A DNA stretch of 64,000 nucleotides from RBG-16-66-20 sp040752005 (GTDB lineage Bacteria; Pseudomonadota; Gammaproteobacteria; Burkholderiales; SG8-39), in the NCBI GenBank assembly GCA_040752005.1, contig JBFMFX010000018.1, forward strand, positions 25,259 to 89,258. Direction: 5' to 3'. A program made the translations under genes and the position numbers. The notes beneath the pieces were generated by a model. That model worked only from the letters and a program-made list of their open reading frames with translations, did no database searches and had not been told where the DNA came from. Positions 32,951 to 42,886 of this stretch are shown here, one piece after another (positions within the stretch are counted from its first letter, which is position 1; every line of letters starts with the position of its first letter).

Positions 32951-33822
32951 CAGGGCTTTTCGCCCGCGGCGTGCAGGAACACCGCGCAGGAGTCGAGCTT
33001 GGCGCAGCTTGCGCGCTTGGCGGCGAGGAACTGCGCGTGCACGAGCGAGGCGATCGGCGCCGGGCGTTCGAGCTCTTCGGCGAGCGCGAGGAAATAGCGC
33101 AGGTCCTTTTCCATCAGCTCCAGTTGGAACTGCGGCGCAAAATCGCGCTGGAGGATCTTCGGCAGCTTGGTCTTGAGCAGCCGCGAACCGGCGGCGCCCT
33201 CGTTCAGGATTTCGAGCGCCGCGGCGCGATCCAGTTTCGCCGCCTCGACGGCCTGCGCGGCTTCCGCGATCGCCGCGGTGAGCGAGGCCGAGAGCATGTT
33301 GTTGATGAGCTTGAGGGTGGCGCCGGCGCCGCTTGCGCCGATGCGCCGGGCCATGCGACCCATCGCGGCCATCACCGGCTGGGCGCGCGCGAACGCCGCC
33401 TCGTCGCCCCCCACCATGAACACGAGCTCGCGATTCTGCGCCTGCGCGAGCGAGCCCGACACCGGCGCATCGAGATAGGCGACGCCCCTTGCGGCCGCCG
33501 CCTCGGCCGCCTGGCGCGCCATCGCCGGGGTGTTGGTGCTCGAATCCATGACGATCGTGCCCGGAGCGGCCGCGCCGAGCACGCCCTGCGGCCCCAACAT
33601 CACGGCGCGCGTCGCGCGGTCGTCGGCGACGATCGAGACGGCGAACTCGGCGCCGCGCACCGCCTCGGCGGGAGTGGCGCACACTTCGGCCCCTTTGGCG
33701 GCGAAAGGCGTCGCCTTCGCCGCATCGCGGTTCCAGACGCGCAGGCGGTGTCCCGCCGCCAGCAGGTTCTGCGCCATGCGCGAGCCCATCGCGCCCAGTC
33801 CGATGAAAGCCACCGTGCTCAT
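32950..33822 (-). CDS. 3-hydroxyisobutyrate dehydrogenase-family NAD(P)-dependent oxidoreductase
   Basis: 290 residues. The N-terminal dinucleotide motif is AFIGLGAMGSRMA (GxGxxG at 8-13), the substrate-binding DAPVSGSLAQAQ is near residue 117, and the catalytic Lys is in GATLKLINNMLSA near 169. The beta-hydroxyacid dehydrogenase family includes 3-hydroxyisobutyrate, tartronate semialdehyde and succinic semialdehyde reductases, which cannot be separated here. No valine-degradation genes are adjacent. It is divergent from the damaged binding-protein gene at 33879. Confidence 0.88.
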   Translation of the reverse strand: MSTVAFIGLGAMGSRMAQNLLAAGHRLRVWNRDAAKATPFAAKGAEVCATPAEAVRGAEFAVSIVADDRATRAVMLGPQGVLGAAAPGTIVMDSSTNTPAMARQAAEAAAARGVAYLDAPVSGSLAQAQNRELVFMVGGDEAAFARAQPVMAAMGRMARRIGASGAGATLKLINNMLSASLTAAIAEAAQAVEAAKLDRAAALEILNEGAAGSRLLKTKLPKILQRDFAPQFQLELMEKDLRYFLALAEELERPAPIASLVHAQFLAAKRASCAKLDSCAVFLHAAGEKP

Positions 33823-33878
33823 CCAGTACCTCCTGTCGCGGTTTCCGTGCCGAAGGCGCGCATGATAACGTCCATCCT

Positions 33879-34420
33879 GTGTCCGGTTTTCCCCACGTGT
33901 CAGACGCGCTGCGCGCCGAACTCGCGCCCACGGAGTGGTTGCGCGCGGGCGAAATCGCCTTCACGCCGGCGTACGCCGAGATCGAGGCGACCTACCTGGT
34001 TCCCGCCGGCTCGCCGATCCGCTCGATCGCGGAAGTGGACCGGCCCGGAGTGCGCATCGCGGTGTCGGAAAGGAGCGCCTACGACATGTACCTGCGCCGC
34101 ACGCTCGCCGCGGCGACGCTCGTCCACGCCCCGGGGATCGAGGCGTCGTATCAGGCGTTCGTGGCGCAGAAGCTCGACGCCTTGGCGGGCCTGAAGCCCA
34201 GGCTGCTCGCCGATCGGGCGAAGCTGCCTGGATCGCGCATCCTCGAAGGCCGGTTCACCGCCATCCAGCACAGGCGATCGGCACGCCGATCGCGCGCGTC
34301 GCGGCCAGCGCGTGGCTGCGCGCGTTCGTCGAGGAGGCCACGCGCGCTCTGGTCGCGCGCCTCATCGAAAAGCACAAGGTCGAGGGGCTCACGGTCGCCG
34401 CGCCGGCCGGCCTGGCCTGA
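33879..34420 (+). pseudogene. Amino-acid-type solute-binding protein gene with internal deletion and frameshift
   Basis: The remnant matches a family of binding-protein-like proteins of about 250 residues. LRAELAPTEWLRAG at the start is normally followed by about 60 residues of the first lobe, but here runs straight into EIAFTPAYAEIEATYLVPAG, with the join near 33950. The frame then continues normally to GRFTAIQ, where CAGCACAGG replaces an expected CAGCAGG (34267-34274). This two-base CA duplication shifts the frame, and the rest of the family sequence (QAIGTPIARVAASAWLRAF) continues in another frame to a TGA at 34418. Two independent lesions make a functional product very unlikely. Confidence 0.75.
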
Positions 34421-34449
34421 GCGCCGCGCGCCACGGCGCCGGCGCCTGC

Positions 34450-35193
34450 TCAGTGGTGCAGGATCTTGGAAAGGAACTGCTGCGCCCGTTCGGAGCGCGG
34501 CATGCCGAAGAACGCGTCCTTGGGCGCGTCCTCGACGATCTTGCCGCCGTCCATGAAGATGACGCGGTGCGCGACCTTCTTCGCGAAGCCCATCTCGTGC
34601 GTGACCACCATCATCGTCATGCCCTCGCGCGCGAGCTCCACCATCACGTCGAGCACCTCGTTGATCATCTCCGGGTCGAGCGCCGAGGTGGGCTCGTCGA
34701 ACAGCATCGCGATCGGATCCATGCACAGCGCGCGCGCGATCGCCACGCGCTGCTGCTGGCCGCCGGAGAGCTGCCCGGGATACTTGTCCTTCTGATCGGC
34801 CAGGCCGACGCGCTCGAGCAGGCTCATGCCCTTTTCGAGCGCCGCCTCGGGCGTGCGTCCGAGGACCTTGATCTGCGCGAGCGTGAGGTTCTCGGTCACC
34901 GTCAGGTGCGGAAACAGCTCGAAGTGCTGGAACACCATGCCGACGCGCGAGCGCAGCTTGGGCAGGTTGGTGCGCGGATCGCCGACCGAGACGCCGTCCA
35001 CCAGGATCTCGCCCTTCTGGAACGGCTCCAGCCCGTTCACGCACTTGATGAGCGTGGACTTGCCGCTGCCGGAGGGGCCGCACACCACCACCACCTCGCC
35101 CTTGCGGACCTCGGTCGAGCAGTCGTCGAGCACCTGGAAGCTGCCGTACCACTTGCTGACGTTACGGATCACGATCATGGGTGTGCCTTGCAT
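34450..35193 (-). CDS. gltL: Amino acid ABC transporter ATP-binding protein (GltL-like)
   Basis: 247 residues, normal length. Walker A GPSGSGKST near residue 44, Q-loop in FQHFELFPH, signature LSGGQQQRV near 143, Walker B IAMLFDEPT and the switch His in VVTHEMGF. It would power the GltJK permease for glutamate/aspartate-type substrates at the inner membrane. I took the ATG at 35193 (MQGTP), preceded by GAAAGG; a second ATG five codons in is also possible. It follows gltK by 11 bases. Confidence 0.92.
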   Translation of the reverse strand: MQGTPMIVIRNVSKWYGSFQVLDDCSTEVRKGEVVVVCGPSGSGKSTLIKCVNGLEPFQKGEILVDGVSVGDPRTNLPKLRSRVGMVFQHFELFPHLTVTENLTLAQIKVLGRTPEAALEKGMSLLERVGLADQKDKYPGQLSGGQQQRVAIARALCMDPIAMLFDEPTSALDPEMINEVLDVMVELAREGMTMMVVTHEMGFAKKVAHRVIFMDGGKIVEDAPKDAFFGMPRSERAQQFLSKILHH

Positions 35194-35204
35194 GCGGGGC
35201 CTTT

Positions 35205-35894
35205 CTAGCGGATGACGGCGATGCGCTCCTGCAACCGCTTGACGAGCTTGGACAGAGCGAAGGAGATGACGAAGTACACGGCGGCGACGAAGGTGCACAT
35301 CTCGACCAGCCGGTAATCGCGGTTGGCGACCTTGGAGGCGGCGCCGAGGAAATCGGTGGCCGAAATGACGTACACCAGCGAAGTGTCCTGGAACAGGATG
35401 ATCGTCTGCGTGAGCAGCACCGGCAGCATGTTGCGGAACGCCTGTGGCAGCACGATATAGCCCATCGTCTGCCAGTAGTCGAGCCCGAGCGCGTAGGCGG
35501 CGGCCACCTGCCCGCGGGCGATGGACTGGATGCCGGCGCGCATGATCTCGCAATAGTAGGCGGCCTCGAACATCGTGAAGGTGATCACCGCCGATATCCA
35601 GGCGCCCACCCGCACCGGCTCCTTTGCAGCGAGCAGCCAGGCGCCGATGTACGGCACCAAGAAGTAGAACCAGAAGATCACCCGCACCAGCGGCACCGAG
35701 CGCATCAGGTTGACGTAGCCGCCGGCGAGCCACGCGAGCGGCGCCAGCGACGACAGCCGCATCATCGCCAGCAGCGTGCCGAAGACGATGCCCCTGCTCA
35801 TCGCCATCAGCGTGAGCGTGACCGTGAAGGTCATCCCCTCGCGGAAAAGGTTGCCGAGCGAGCGCTCGATGACGTCGAAGTCGAACCCACCCAC
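35205..35894 (-). CDS. gltK: Amino acid ABC transporter permease (GltK-like)
   Basis: 229 residues with five predicted membrane helices. The EAA loop is intact: EAAYYCEIMRAGIQSIARGQ near residue 110, followed by AAYALGLDYWQTMGYIVLPQ, the typical HisM/GlnP pattern that docks onto the ATPase. SVPLVRVIFWFYFLVPY precedes it. Length and motifs are normal, in contrast to its partner GltJ. It is separated from gltJ by nine bases. Confidence 0.92.
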   Translation of the reverse strand: MGGFDFDVIERSLGNLFREGMTFTVTLTLMAMSRGIVFGTLLAMMRLSSLAPLAWLAGGYVNLMRSVPLVRVIFWFYFLVPYIGAWLLAAKEPVRVGAWISAVITFTMFEAAYYCEIMRAGIQSIARGQVAAAYALGLDYWQTMGYIVLPQAFRNMLPVLLTQTIILFQDTSLVYVISATDFLGAASKVANRDYRLVEMCTFVAAVYFVISFALSKLVKRLQERIAVIR

Positions 35895-35903
35895 GGCGCG
35901 CTC

Positions 35904-36479
35904 CTAGTGCGCGCCGGCGGCGGGCGCCGCGCCGATGAAGCCGGGCGCCCGCACGCGCGCCACCAGCCGGCGCATGCCGAGCACGACGACCAGGTTGGTG
36001 AGCAGGTACAGCACCGTGGCCGCGGCGAACGCCTCGAACACCTGGAAACTGAACTCCTGCATCGCCTTTGCCCGCCCGGTCAGCTCCAGCAGTCCGATGG
36101 TGAGCGCGACCGAGGAGTTATAGATGCCCAGGCACAGCGCCGCCGGCACGTACGAGCCCCACGGCGGCGGCATCTGCTTCACCCAGTCGCCGGCGCCCTT
36201 CGGCAGCAGCTCGGGCAGCACGAAGTACCACAGGAACATCTGCACGATGAGCGGCACGTTGCGGAAGACTTCGACGTAGGCGTTGCCCAGGCGCACCACC
36301 CACGGCATGGGCGTGGTGCGCAGCGTGCCCACCGCCGCGCCGATCGCGAGCGCGAGCACCCAGGCGGCGAGCGCGGTGGCAAGGGTCCACCCCAGGCCGA
36401 CCAGGAGGTACTTGAGGTACGTCCCGGTGCCGCCCGGTTCGGCGGCGAGGAAGATGCCCCAGTTCCAGTTGTAGTTCAT
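35904..36479 (-). CDS. gltJ: Amino acid ABC transporter permease (GltJ-like) lacking the EAA-loop segment
   Basis: 191 residues against about 246 in GltJ of E. coli. The N-terminal part (MNYNWNWGIF, then VFRNVPLIVQMFLWYFVLPE) and the C-terminal part (SSVALTIGLLELTGRAKAMQ to the end) are typical. In the middle, ALCLGIY joins directly to NSSVALT, near 36118-36126. About 54 residues are absent, the segment that in relatives reads from the TAARV...EQV helix through the EAA/GxxxxP motif to the next membrane helix. That loop contacts the ATPase, so the permease is probably non-functional although the frame is intact. Confidence 0.8.
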   Translation of the reverse strand: MNYNWNWGIFLAAEPGGTGTYLKYLLVGLGWTLATALAAWVLALAIGAAVGTLRTTPMPWVVRLGNAYVEVFRNVPLIVQMFLWYFVLPELLPKGAGDWVKQMPPPWGSYVPAALCLGIYNSSVALTIGLLELTGRAKAMQEFSFQVFEAFAAATVLYLLTNLVVVLGMRRLVARVRAPGFIGAAPAAGAH

Positions 36480-36572
36480 TCACGTGCCGGAAACGAAAAC
36501 GCGCGCTCTAGCGGAGCATCGCTTCCGCTCGAACGCGCGTGGTGAGGGCGGCGCCGACGGCGGCCGCTTCGA

Positions 36573-37474
36573 CTACTTGTACGCGGCCGGGTCGCCGGAA
36601 TCGGTCGGGCTGGCGACCACGCACTTGAACTGCTCGCTCATCGGCACGTTCAGGTTGATCCCCTTGGGCGGAATCGGCTTGAGGAACCACTTCTCGTAGA
36701 TCGCGTGGATCTGCCCGGACTTGTAGATGCCCGTCATCGCCGCGTCCGCCACCTTCTTGAAAGCGACTTCGTCCTTGCGCAGCATGATGCCGTAGGGCTC
36801 GACCGAGAGCACGTCCTTGGAGAACGCCCACTCGCCGGGATTGCGCGACTGCGCCACCAGCCCGTAGAGAAGGATATCGTCCATCACGAACGCGGCCGCG
36901 CGGCCGGTCTCGACCATCTGAAACGCCTCGGCGTGACCGTTCGCCGACAGGATGTTCATGCCGAGGTTTTGCGCGGCGTTGAGTTCCGTGATCTGCTTAA
37001 TGTTGGTGGTGCCGGCGGTGGAGACGACCGTCTTGCCCTTGAGGTCGGCGAGCGCGTTCAGGTTCGACGCCTTCTTCGCCACCCAGCGGTTGGCGGTGAC
37101 GAAGTGGGTGATCGTGAACCAGGCCTGCTCTGGCGCTCGAGATTGTTGGTCGTCTAGCCGCACTCCAGGTCAATGGTGCCGTTGGCCATCTGCGGGATGC
37201 GGTTCGCCGAGGTGACGAGCTGGTACTTGACGTCGAGCTTCGCCAGCCCGAGCTCGTTCTTGATCCCATCCACGATGCGCAGGCAAAGGTCAATGGCGTA
37301 GCCGACCGGCTGCTGCCGGTCGTCGTAGCAGGAGAACGGGATCGAGGCATCGCGGTGCCCGATCGTGATCGCCCCCGATTTGCGGATCTTGTCCAGCGTG
37401 CCCTCCTGCGCCCTGGCCGCACCGGCGAACGCGAGCACGGCGGCGAGGGCGAGCCCGATGCGCGCGAGCTTCAT
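36573..37474 (-). pseudogene. gltI: Glutamate/aspartate-binding protein gene (GltI-like) broken by a nonsense codon and a frameshift
   Basis: The first part, from the ATG at 37474, has a signal peptide (ending GAARAQE) and family sequence to ANGTIDLECG. A TAG at 37156-37154 then stands where relatives have Ser (GSTTNNLERQ). Some 20 bases later one base is missing, because the remaining sequence (EQAWFTITHFVTANRWVAK to the C-terminus, 36573) continues in another frame. Together the halves would give a normal receptor of about 300 residues. AGGAGG precedes the ATG. Two lesions within 30 bases could be one mutational event or a sequencing error; the damaged gltJ next to it argues for real decay. 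Confidence 0.78.
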
Positions 37475-37553
37475 TGATTTCCTCCTCTGAAAGGACGACC
37501 ATTCTCGGGGCCCCTCCGGGGCATGTCAAGCAAACGCAAGGAGGGTTGCGGCC

Positions 37554-38984
<1,431 letters not shown>

Positions 38985-39012
38985 TTCGCCGCACAGGGGA
39001 GGACGCAACGCC

Positions 39013-40893
39013 ATGAACCGCAGTCGCAATGCGGCGCGCCGCGCCGCGCCGAGCTTCAGCCAGATTCTTCTCACGCGCCGCGCGCTGCTCGCGGCAGGCG
39101 CCGGGGGCGCGGTGCTCGCCGCGCTCGGCGGCTGCGCCTCGAAGCCGAAGGGCGTCGCGCCGGTGATCGGCTTCACGCCGGTGCCGGTGTCCCGCGAGGA
39201 CACTCTGCGCGTGCCGCCGGAGTACGAGACGAGCGTCCTCTTGCGCTGGGGCGATCCGGTCGGAATCCCCGGCGCGATGCCGGAGTTCCGCATGGACGCC
39301 TCGAACAGCGCCTCCGAGCAGGCGCTTCAGGCCGGCATGCACCACGATGGCATGCACTACTTTCCGCTGCCGCGCGGCTCGCGCAATTCGGCGCACGGGC
39401 TGCTCGCGATCAATCACGAGTACGCCGACGTGAGGCTGCTGCATCCGGACGGCCAGGAGAACTGGAGCGCCGAGAAGGTGGCCAAGAGCCAGGCCAGCCT
39501 CGGCGTGTCGGTGATCGAGGTGAGAATGGAAGGCGGCCGCTGGCAGGTGGTGCGGCCCTCGTCGTACGCGCGGCGGATCACCGCGCGCACGCCCTGCCGC
39601 GTGAGCGGCCCGGCGGCGGGGCACGCGCTGCTGCGCACCGCGGCGGACCCCGAGGGGCGCACGGTGCTCGGGACCTTCGGCGGCTGCGCCCACGGCTGGA
39701 CGCCCTGGGGCACCTTTCTCACCTGCGAAGAAAACTTCCAGTTCATGTTCGCCGACCGCGGCGCGATTCCACCGGAGCGGCGCCGCTTCGGCTTTTCGGC
39801 CGCCGGGCGCAATTACCGCTGGCACGAGTTCGACGAGCGCTTCGACGCGCAGCGCCATCCCAACGAGCCGAACCGCTTCGGCTGGGTGGTGGAGATTGAT
39901 CCGTACGATCCGTCGTGGGTGCCGGTCAAGCGCACCGCGCTCGGGCGCATGAAGCACGAGGGCGCGGCCTGCGCCGTGGGCGCCAACGGCCGGCTTGCGT
40001 TCTACATGGGCGACGACCAGGCGTTCGAGTACGTGTACAAGTTCGTCCCGGCGCGCCGCTGGAGCTCGCCCGAGCGCGATGCGAACCGCGACATGCTGGA
40101 CGAAGGCACGCTCTATGTCGCGCGCTTTCACGCCGACGGCAGCGGCGAGTGGCTGCCGCTCGTGCACGGGCTTGGCCCGCTCACCGCGGCGAACGGCTTT
40201 CGCGATCAGGGCGAGGTGGTGGTCAAGGCGCGCTTCGCCGCGGACCTGCTCGGTGCGACGAAGATGGACCGGCCGGAGTGGATCGTGCCGCATCCGGTGA
40301 CCGGCGAAGTCTACTGCGCCTGCACCAACAACGCCGCGCGCGGCCACGGCGCGAACGAGGGCCCGAACCCCGCCAACCGGCGTCCCAACAACGTCATGGG
40401 CCACATCATCCGCTGGCGCGAGGCGGGAAACGACCCGGCCGCGACGCGCTTCGCCTGGGACATCTTCGTCGAGGCGGGCGACCCGGCGCAGCCCGAGCCG
40501 CACAAGAAGGGCAACATCCGCGGCGACATCTTCGGCAGCCCGGACGGACTGTGGATTGATTCGATGGGCACGCTGTGGGTGCAGACCGACATGAGCGGAT
40601 CACTGATGCTCAAGGGCGATCACGCCAATTTCGGCACCAACCAGATGCTCGCGGTGGACCCGGCCACCGGCGTCTTCCGGCGCTTCCTCACCGGACCGCG
40701 CGGCTGCGAGATCACCGGCTTTCACACGACACCCGACAACCGCACCGCCTTCGTCAACATCCAGCATCCGGGCGAGGGCTGGAAGGCGAACCCGCGCGAG
40801 GTGTCCAACTGGCCCGATTACCATCCGCAGGGGCGGCCGCGCTCGGCAACCGTCGTCATCCGCCGGCGCGACGGCGGCGTGATCGGCACCTGA
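39013..40893 (+). CDS. PhoX-family phosphatase-like protein (DUF839), Tat-exported
   Basis: 626 residues. The N-terminus has a twin-arginine signal (RRALLAAGAGGAVLAALGGC), ending in a possible lipobox. The rest matches the PhoX/DUF839 beta-propeller family, for example GLLAINHEYADVRLLHPDG near 130, GGCAHGWTPWGTFLTCEENF near 232 and GRLAFYMGDDQAFEYVYKF near 325. PhoX enzymes are calcium/iron-dependent phosphomonoesterases of the envelope, used when phosphate is scarce. I see no Pho box with confidence. It ends eight bases before the acetoacetyl-CoA synthetase gene. Confidence 0.87.
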   Translation: MNRSRNAARRAAPSFSQILLTRRALLAAGAGGAVLAALGGCASKPKGVAPVIGFTPVPVSREDTLRVPPEYETSVLLRWGDPVGIPGAMPEFRMDASNSASEQALQAGMHHDGMHYFPLPRGSRNSAHGLLAINHEYADVRLLHPDGQENWSAEKVAKSQASLGVSVIEVRMEGGRWQVVRPSSYARRITARTPCRVSGPAAGHALLRTAADPEGRTVLGTFGGCAHGWTPWGTFLTCEENFQFMFADRGAIPPERRRFGFSAAGRNYRWHEFDERFDAQRHPNEPNRFGWVVEIDPYDPSWVPVKRTALGRMKHEGAACAVGANGRLAFYMGDDQAFEYVYKFVPARRWSSPERDANRDMLDEGTLYVARFHADGSGEWLPLVHGLGPLTAANGFRDQGEVVVKARFAADLLGATKMDRPEWIVPHPVTGEVYCACTNNAARGHGANEGPNPANRRPNNVMGHIIRWREAGNDPAATRFAWDIFVEAGDPAQPEPHKKGNIRGDIFGSPDGLWIDSMGTLWVQTDMSGSLMLKGDHANFGTNQMLAVDPATGVFRRFLTGPRGCEITGFHTTPDNRTAFVNIQHPGEGWKANPREVSNWPDYHPQGRPRSATVVIRRRDGGVIGT

Positions 40894-40901
40894 ACCGCGC
40901 G

Positions 40902-42863
40902 ATGGAGCCGATCTGGCAGCCTTCGCAGGAGGCGATCGAGAGCGCGCAGATCACGCGCTTTGCGCGCCAGGTCGCGCGCAAGCACCGGCTGGAACTGGAC
41001 AGCTACGCGGACCTCTACCGCTGGTCGGTCGAGAATCCGGAAGCATTCTGGAGCGAGATCTGGGATTTCTGCGGCGTCATCGCGCCGAAGAAGGGCTCGA
41101 CCGTGCTCGTGGACGGCGATCACATGCCGGGAGCGAAATGGTTTCCGGAGGCGCGGCTCAACTTCGCCGAGAACCTGCTTCGGCGCGGCGACCGCGGCGA
41201 TGCGTTCGTGTTCTGGGACGAGCGCGGCTATCAGCGCCGTGTGAGCTACTCGGAGCTGACGAGCGAGGTCTCGCGGGCGGCGCAGGCGCTCTCGGCGCTG
41301 GGCCTTCGGCCTGGAGACCGCGCCTGCGCGTTCATCCCCAACATTCCCGAGGCGGGCATGCTGGCGCTCGCCGCGCTCTCGCAAGGGATCGTGTGGTGCT
41401 CCTGCTCGCCGGATTTCGGAACCGCGGGGGTGCTCGAGCGCTTCGGCCAGATCGAGCCGAAAGTGATGTTCGTCGCCGACGGTTACCGCTATGGCGGGCG
41501 CGAATACGACGTGCGCGCGCGGGTCGCGGAGATCGCGCAGGCCCTGCCGAGCCTGCGCCGCGTGGTGGTGGTGCCGTACCTGCGGCCGCGTCCGGACATC
41601 GCGCCCATCCCGAAGGCGGTGCTGCTCGAGGAATGGCTGCGGCGCTACGCGCCCGGCGAAATCCGCTGGATCCACCTGCCGTTCGACCACCCGGTGTACA
41701 TCCTCTTTACTTCCGGCACCACCGGCGCGCCCAAGTGCATCGTGCACGGGGCCGGCGGCACCCTGCTGCAGCATCTGAAGATGTACAAGCTGCACTGCGA
41801 CCTGCGACCGGGCGACCGGTTCTTCTTCTATTCGACCACCAACTGGGTAGTGTGGAACCTGCTGCTGTCGGCGCTCGCCGCCGAGGCGGCGGTGATGCTC
41901 TACGACGGCTCGCCCTTCGAGCGCGGCGGCAGGATCCTGTTCGATTACGCCGAAGCCGAGCGCTTCACCCATTTCGGCACCTCGGCGAAGTTCATTGACG
42001 CGATCGAGAAGCGCGGCCTTGCGCCTGCCGAGACGCACGACCTCGCCGCGCTGCGGATGATCCTTTCGACCGGCTCGCCGCTGGTGGCCGAGAGCTACGA
42101 CTACGTGTATGGCAAGGTGAAGAAGGACGTGTGCCTCGCGTCCATCTCCGGCGGCACCGACATCATCGGCGCGTTCGCCGAGGCGTGTCCGGTCCTGCCG
42201 GTGTACCGCGGCGAATTGCAGTGCCGCTCGCTCGGCATGGCGGTCGAGGTCTATGACGAGCAGGGCCGCCCCGTCGTCGGTCAGAAAGGCGAGCTCGTGT
42301 GCACGAAGCCCTTTCCCTCGATGCCGCTCGGCTTCTGGGGCGAGCGCGGCGAGGAGCGCTACCGAGCCGCCTACTTCGAGCGCTTCCCGGGCGTGTGGAC
42401 CCACGGCGACTGGTGCGAGCTGACCGAGCGCGGCACGATGGTCATCTACGGCCGGTCGGATGCGACCCTCAACCCGGGCGGCGTGCGGATCGGCACCGCC
42501 GAGATCTACCGCCAGGTGGAAAAGATCCACGAGGTCGAGGAGTCGGTTGCGGTCGGGCAGCTCTGGCCGCCCGCACAGCCTTCCGACACCCGGATCGTGC
42601 TGTTCGTGCGCCTGCGGCCCGGCTACCGGCTCGACGCCGCGCTGCAGGAGGAAATCCGCCGCCGCATCCGCGAGAACGCCTCGCCGCGGCACGTGCCGGC
42701 GAAGATCGTGCAGGTGGCCGACATCCCGTGCACCAAGAACGGCAAGGTGGTCGAGCTCGCGGTGCGCGCGGTGGTGAACGGCATGCCGGTCGGCAACACC
42801 GACGCGCTCGCCAATCCGCAGGCGCTCGAGCTGTTCCGCGATCTTCCGGAGCTGGCCGACTGA
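40902..42863 (+). CDS. aacS: Acetoacetyl-CoA synthetase
   Basis: 653 residues, the usual length of AacS. It is an ANL-superfamily acyl-CoA ligase with the phosphate-binding loop FTSGTTGAPKCIVHG near residue 269. The N-terminal ACS-type cap is present (WSVENPEAFWSEIWDFCGV, residues 37-55) and the Lys of the C-terminal domain lies in PCTKNGKVVE near 610. It activates acetoacetate with ATP and CoA in the cytoplasm, feeding it into PHB or fatty-acid/ketone metabolism. I chose the ATG at 40902 (MEPIWQPSQEAIE). It probably shares a transcript with the PhoX gene but without obvious functional link. Confidence 0.92.
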   Translation: MEPIWQPSQEAIESAQITRFARQVARKHRLELDSYADLYRWSVENPEAFWSEIWDFCGVIAPKKGSTVLVDGDHMPGAKWFPEARLNFAENLLRRGDRGDAFVFWDERGYQRRVSYSELTSEVSRAAQALSALGLRPGDRACAFIPNIPEAGMLALAALSQGIVWCSCSPDFGTAGVLERFGQIEPKVMFVADGYRYGGREYDVRARVAEIAQALPSLRRVVVVPYLRPRPDIAPIPKAVLLEEWLRRYAPGEIRWIHLPFDHPVYILFTSGTTGAPKCIVHGAGGTLLQHLKMYKLHCDLRPGDRFFFYSTTNWVVWNLLLSALAAEAAVMLYDGSPFERGGRILFDYAEAERFTHFGTSAKFIDAIEKRGLAPAETHDLAALRMILSTGSPLVAESYDYVYGKVKKDVCLASISGGTDIIGAFAEACPVLPVYRGELQCRSLGMAVEVYDEQGRPVVGQKGELVCTKPFPSMPLGFWGERGEERYRAAYFERFPGVWTHGDWCELTERGTMVIYGRSDATLNPGGVRIGTAEIYRQVEKIHEVEESVAVGQLWPPAQPSDTRIVLFVRLRPGYRLDAALQEEIRRRIRENASPRHVPAKIVQVADIPCTKNGKVVELAVRAVVNGMPVGNTDALANPQALELFRDLPELAD

Positions 42864-42886
42864 GGTGCCCGGGCGCGCGCCCGGCG

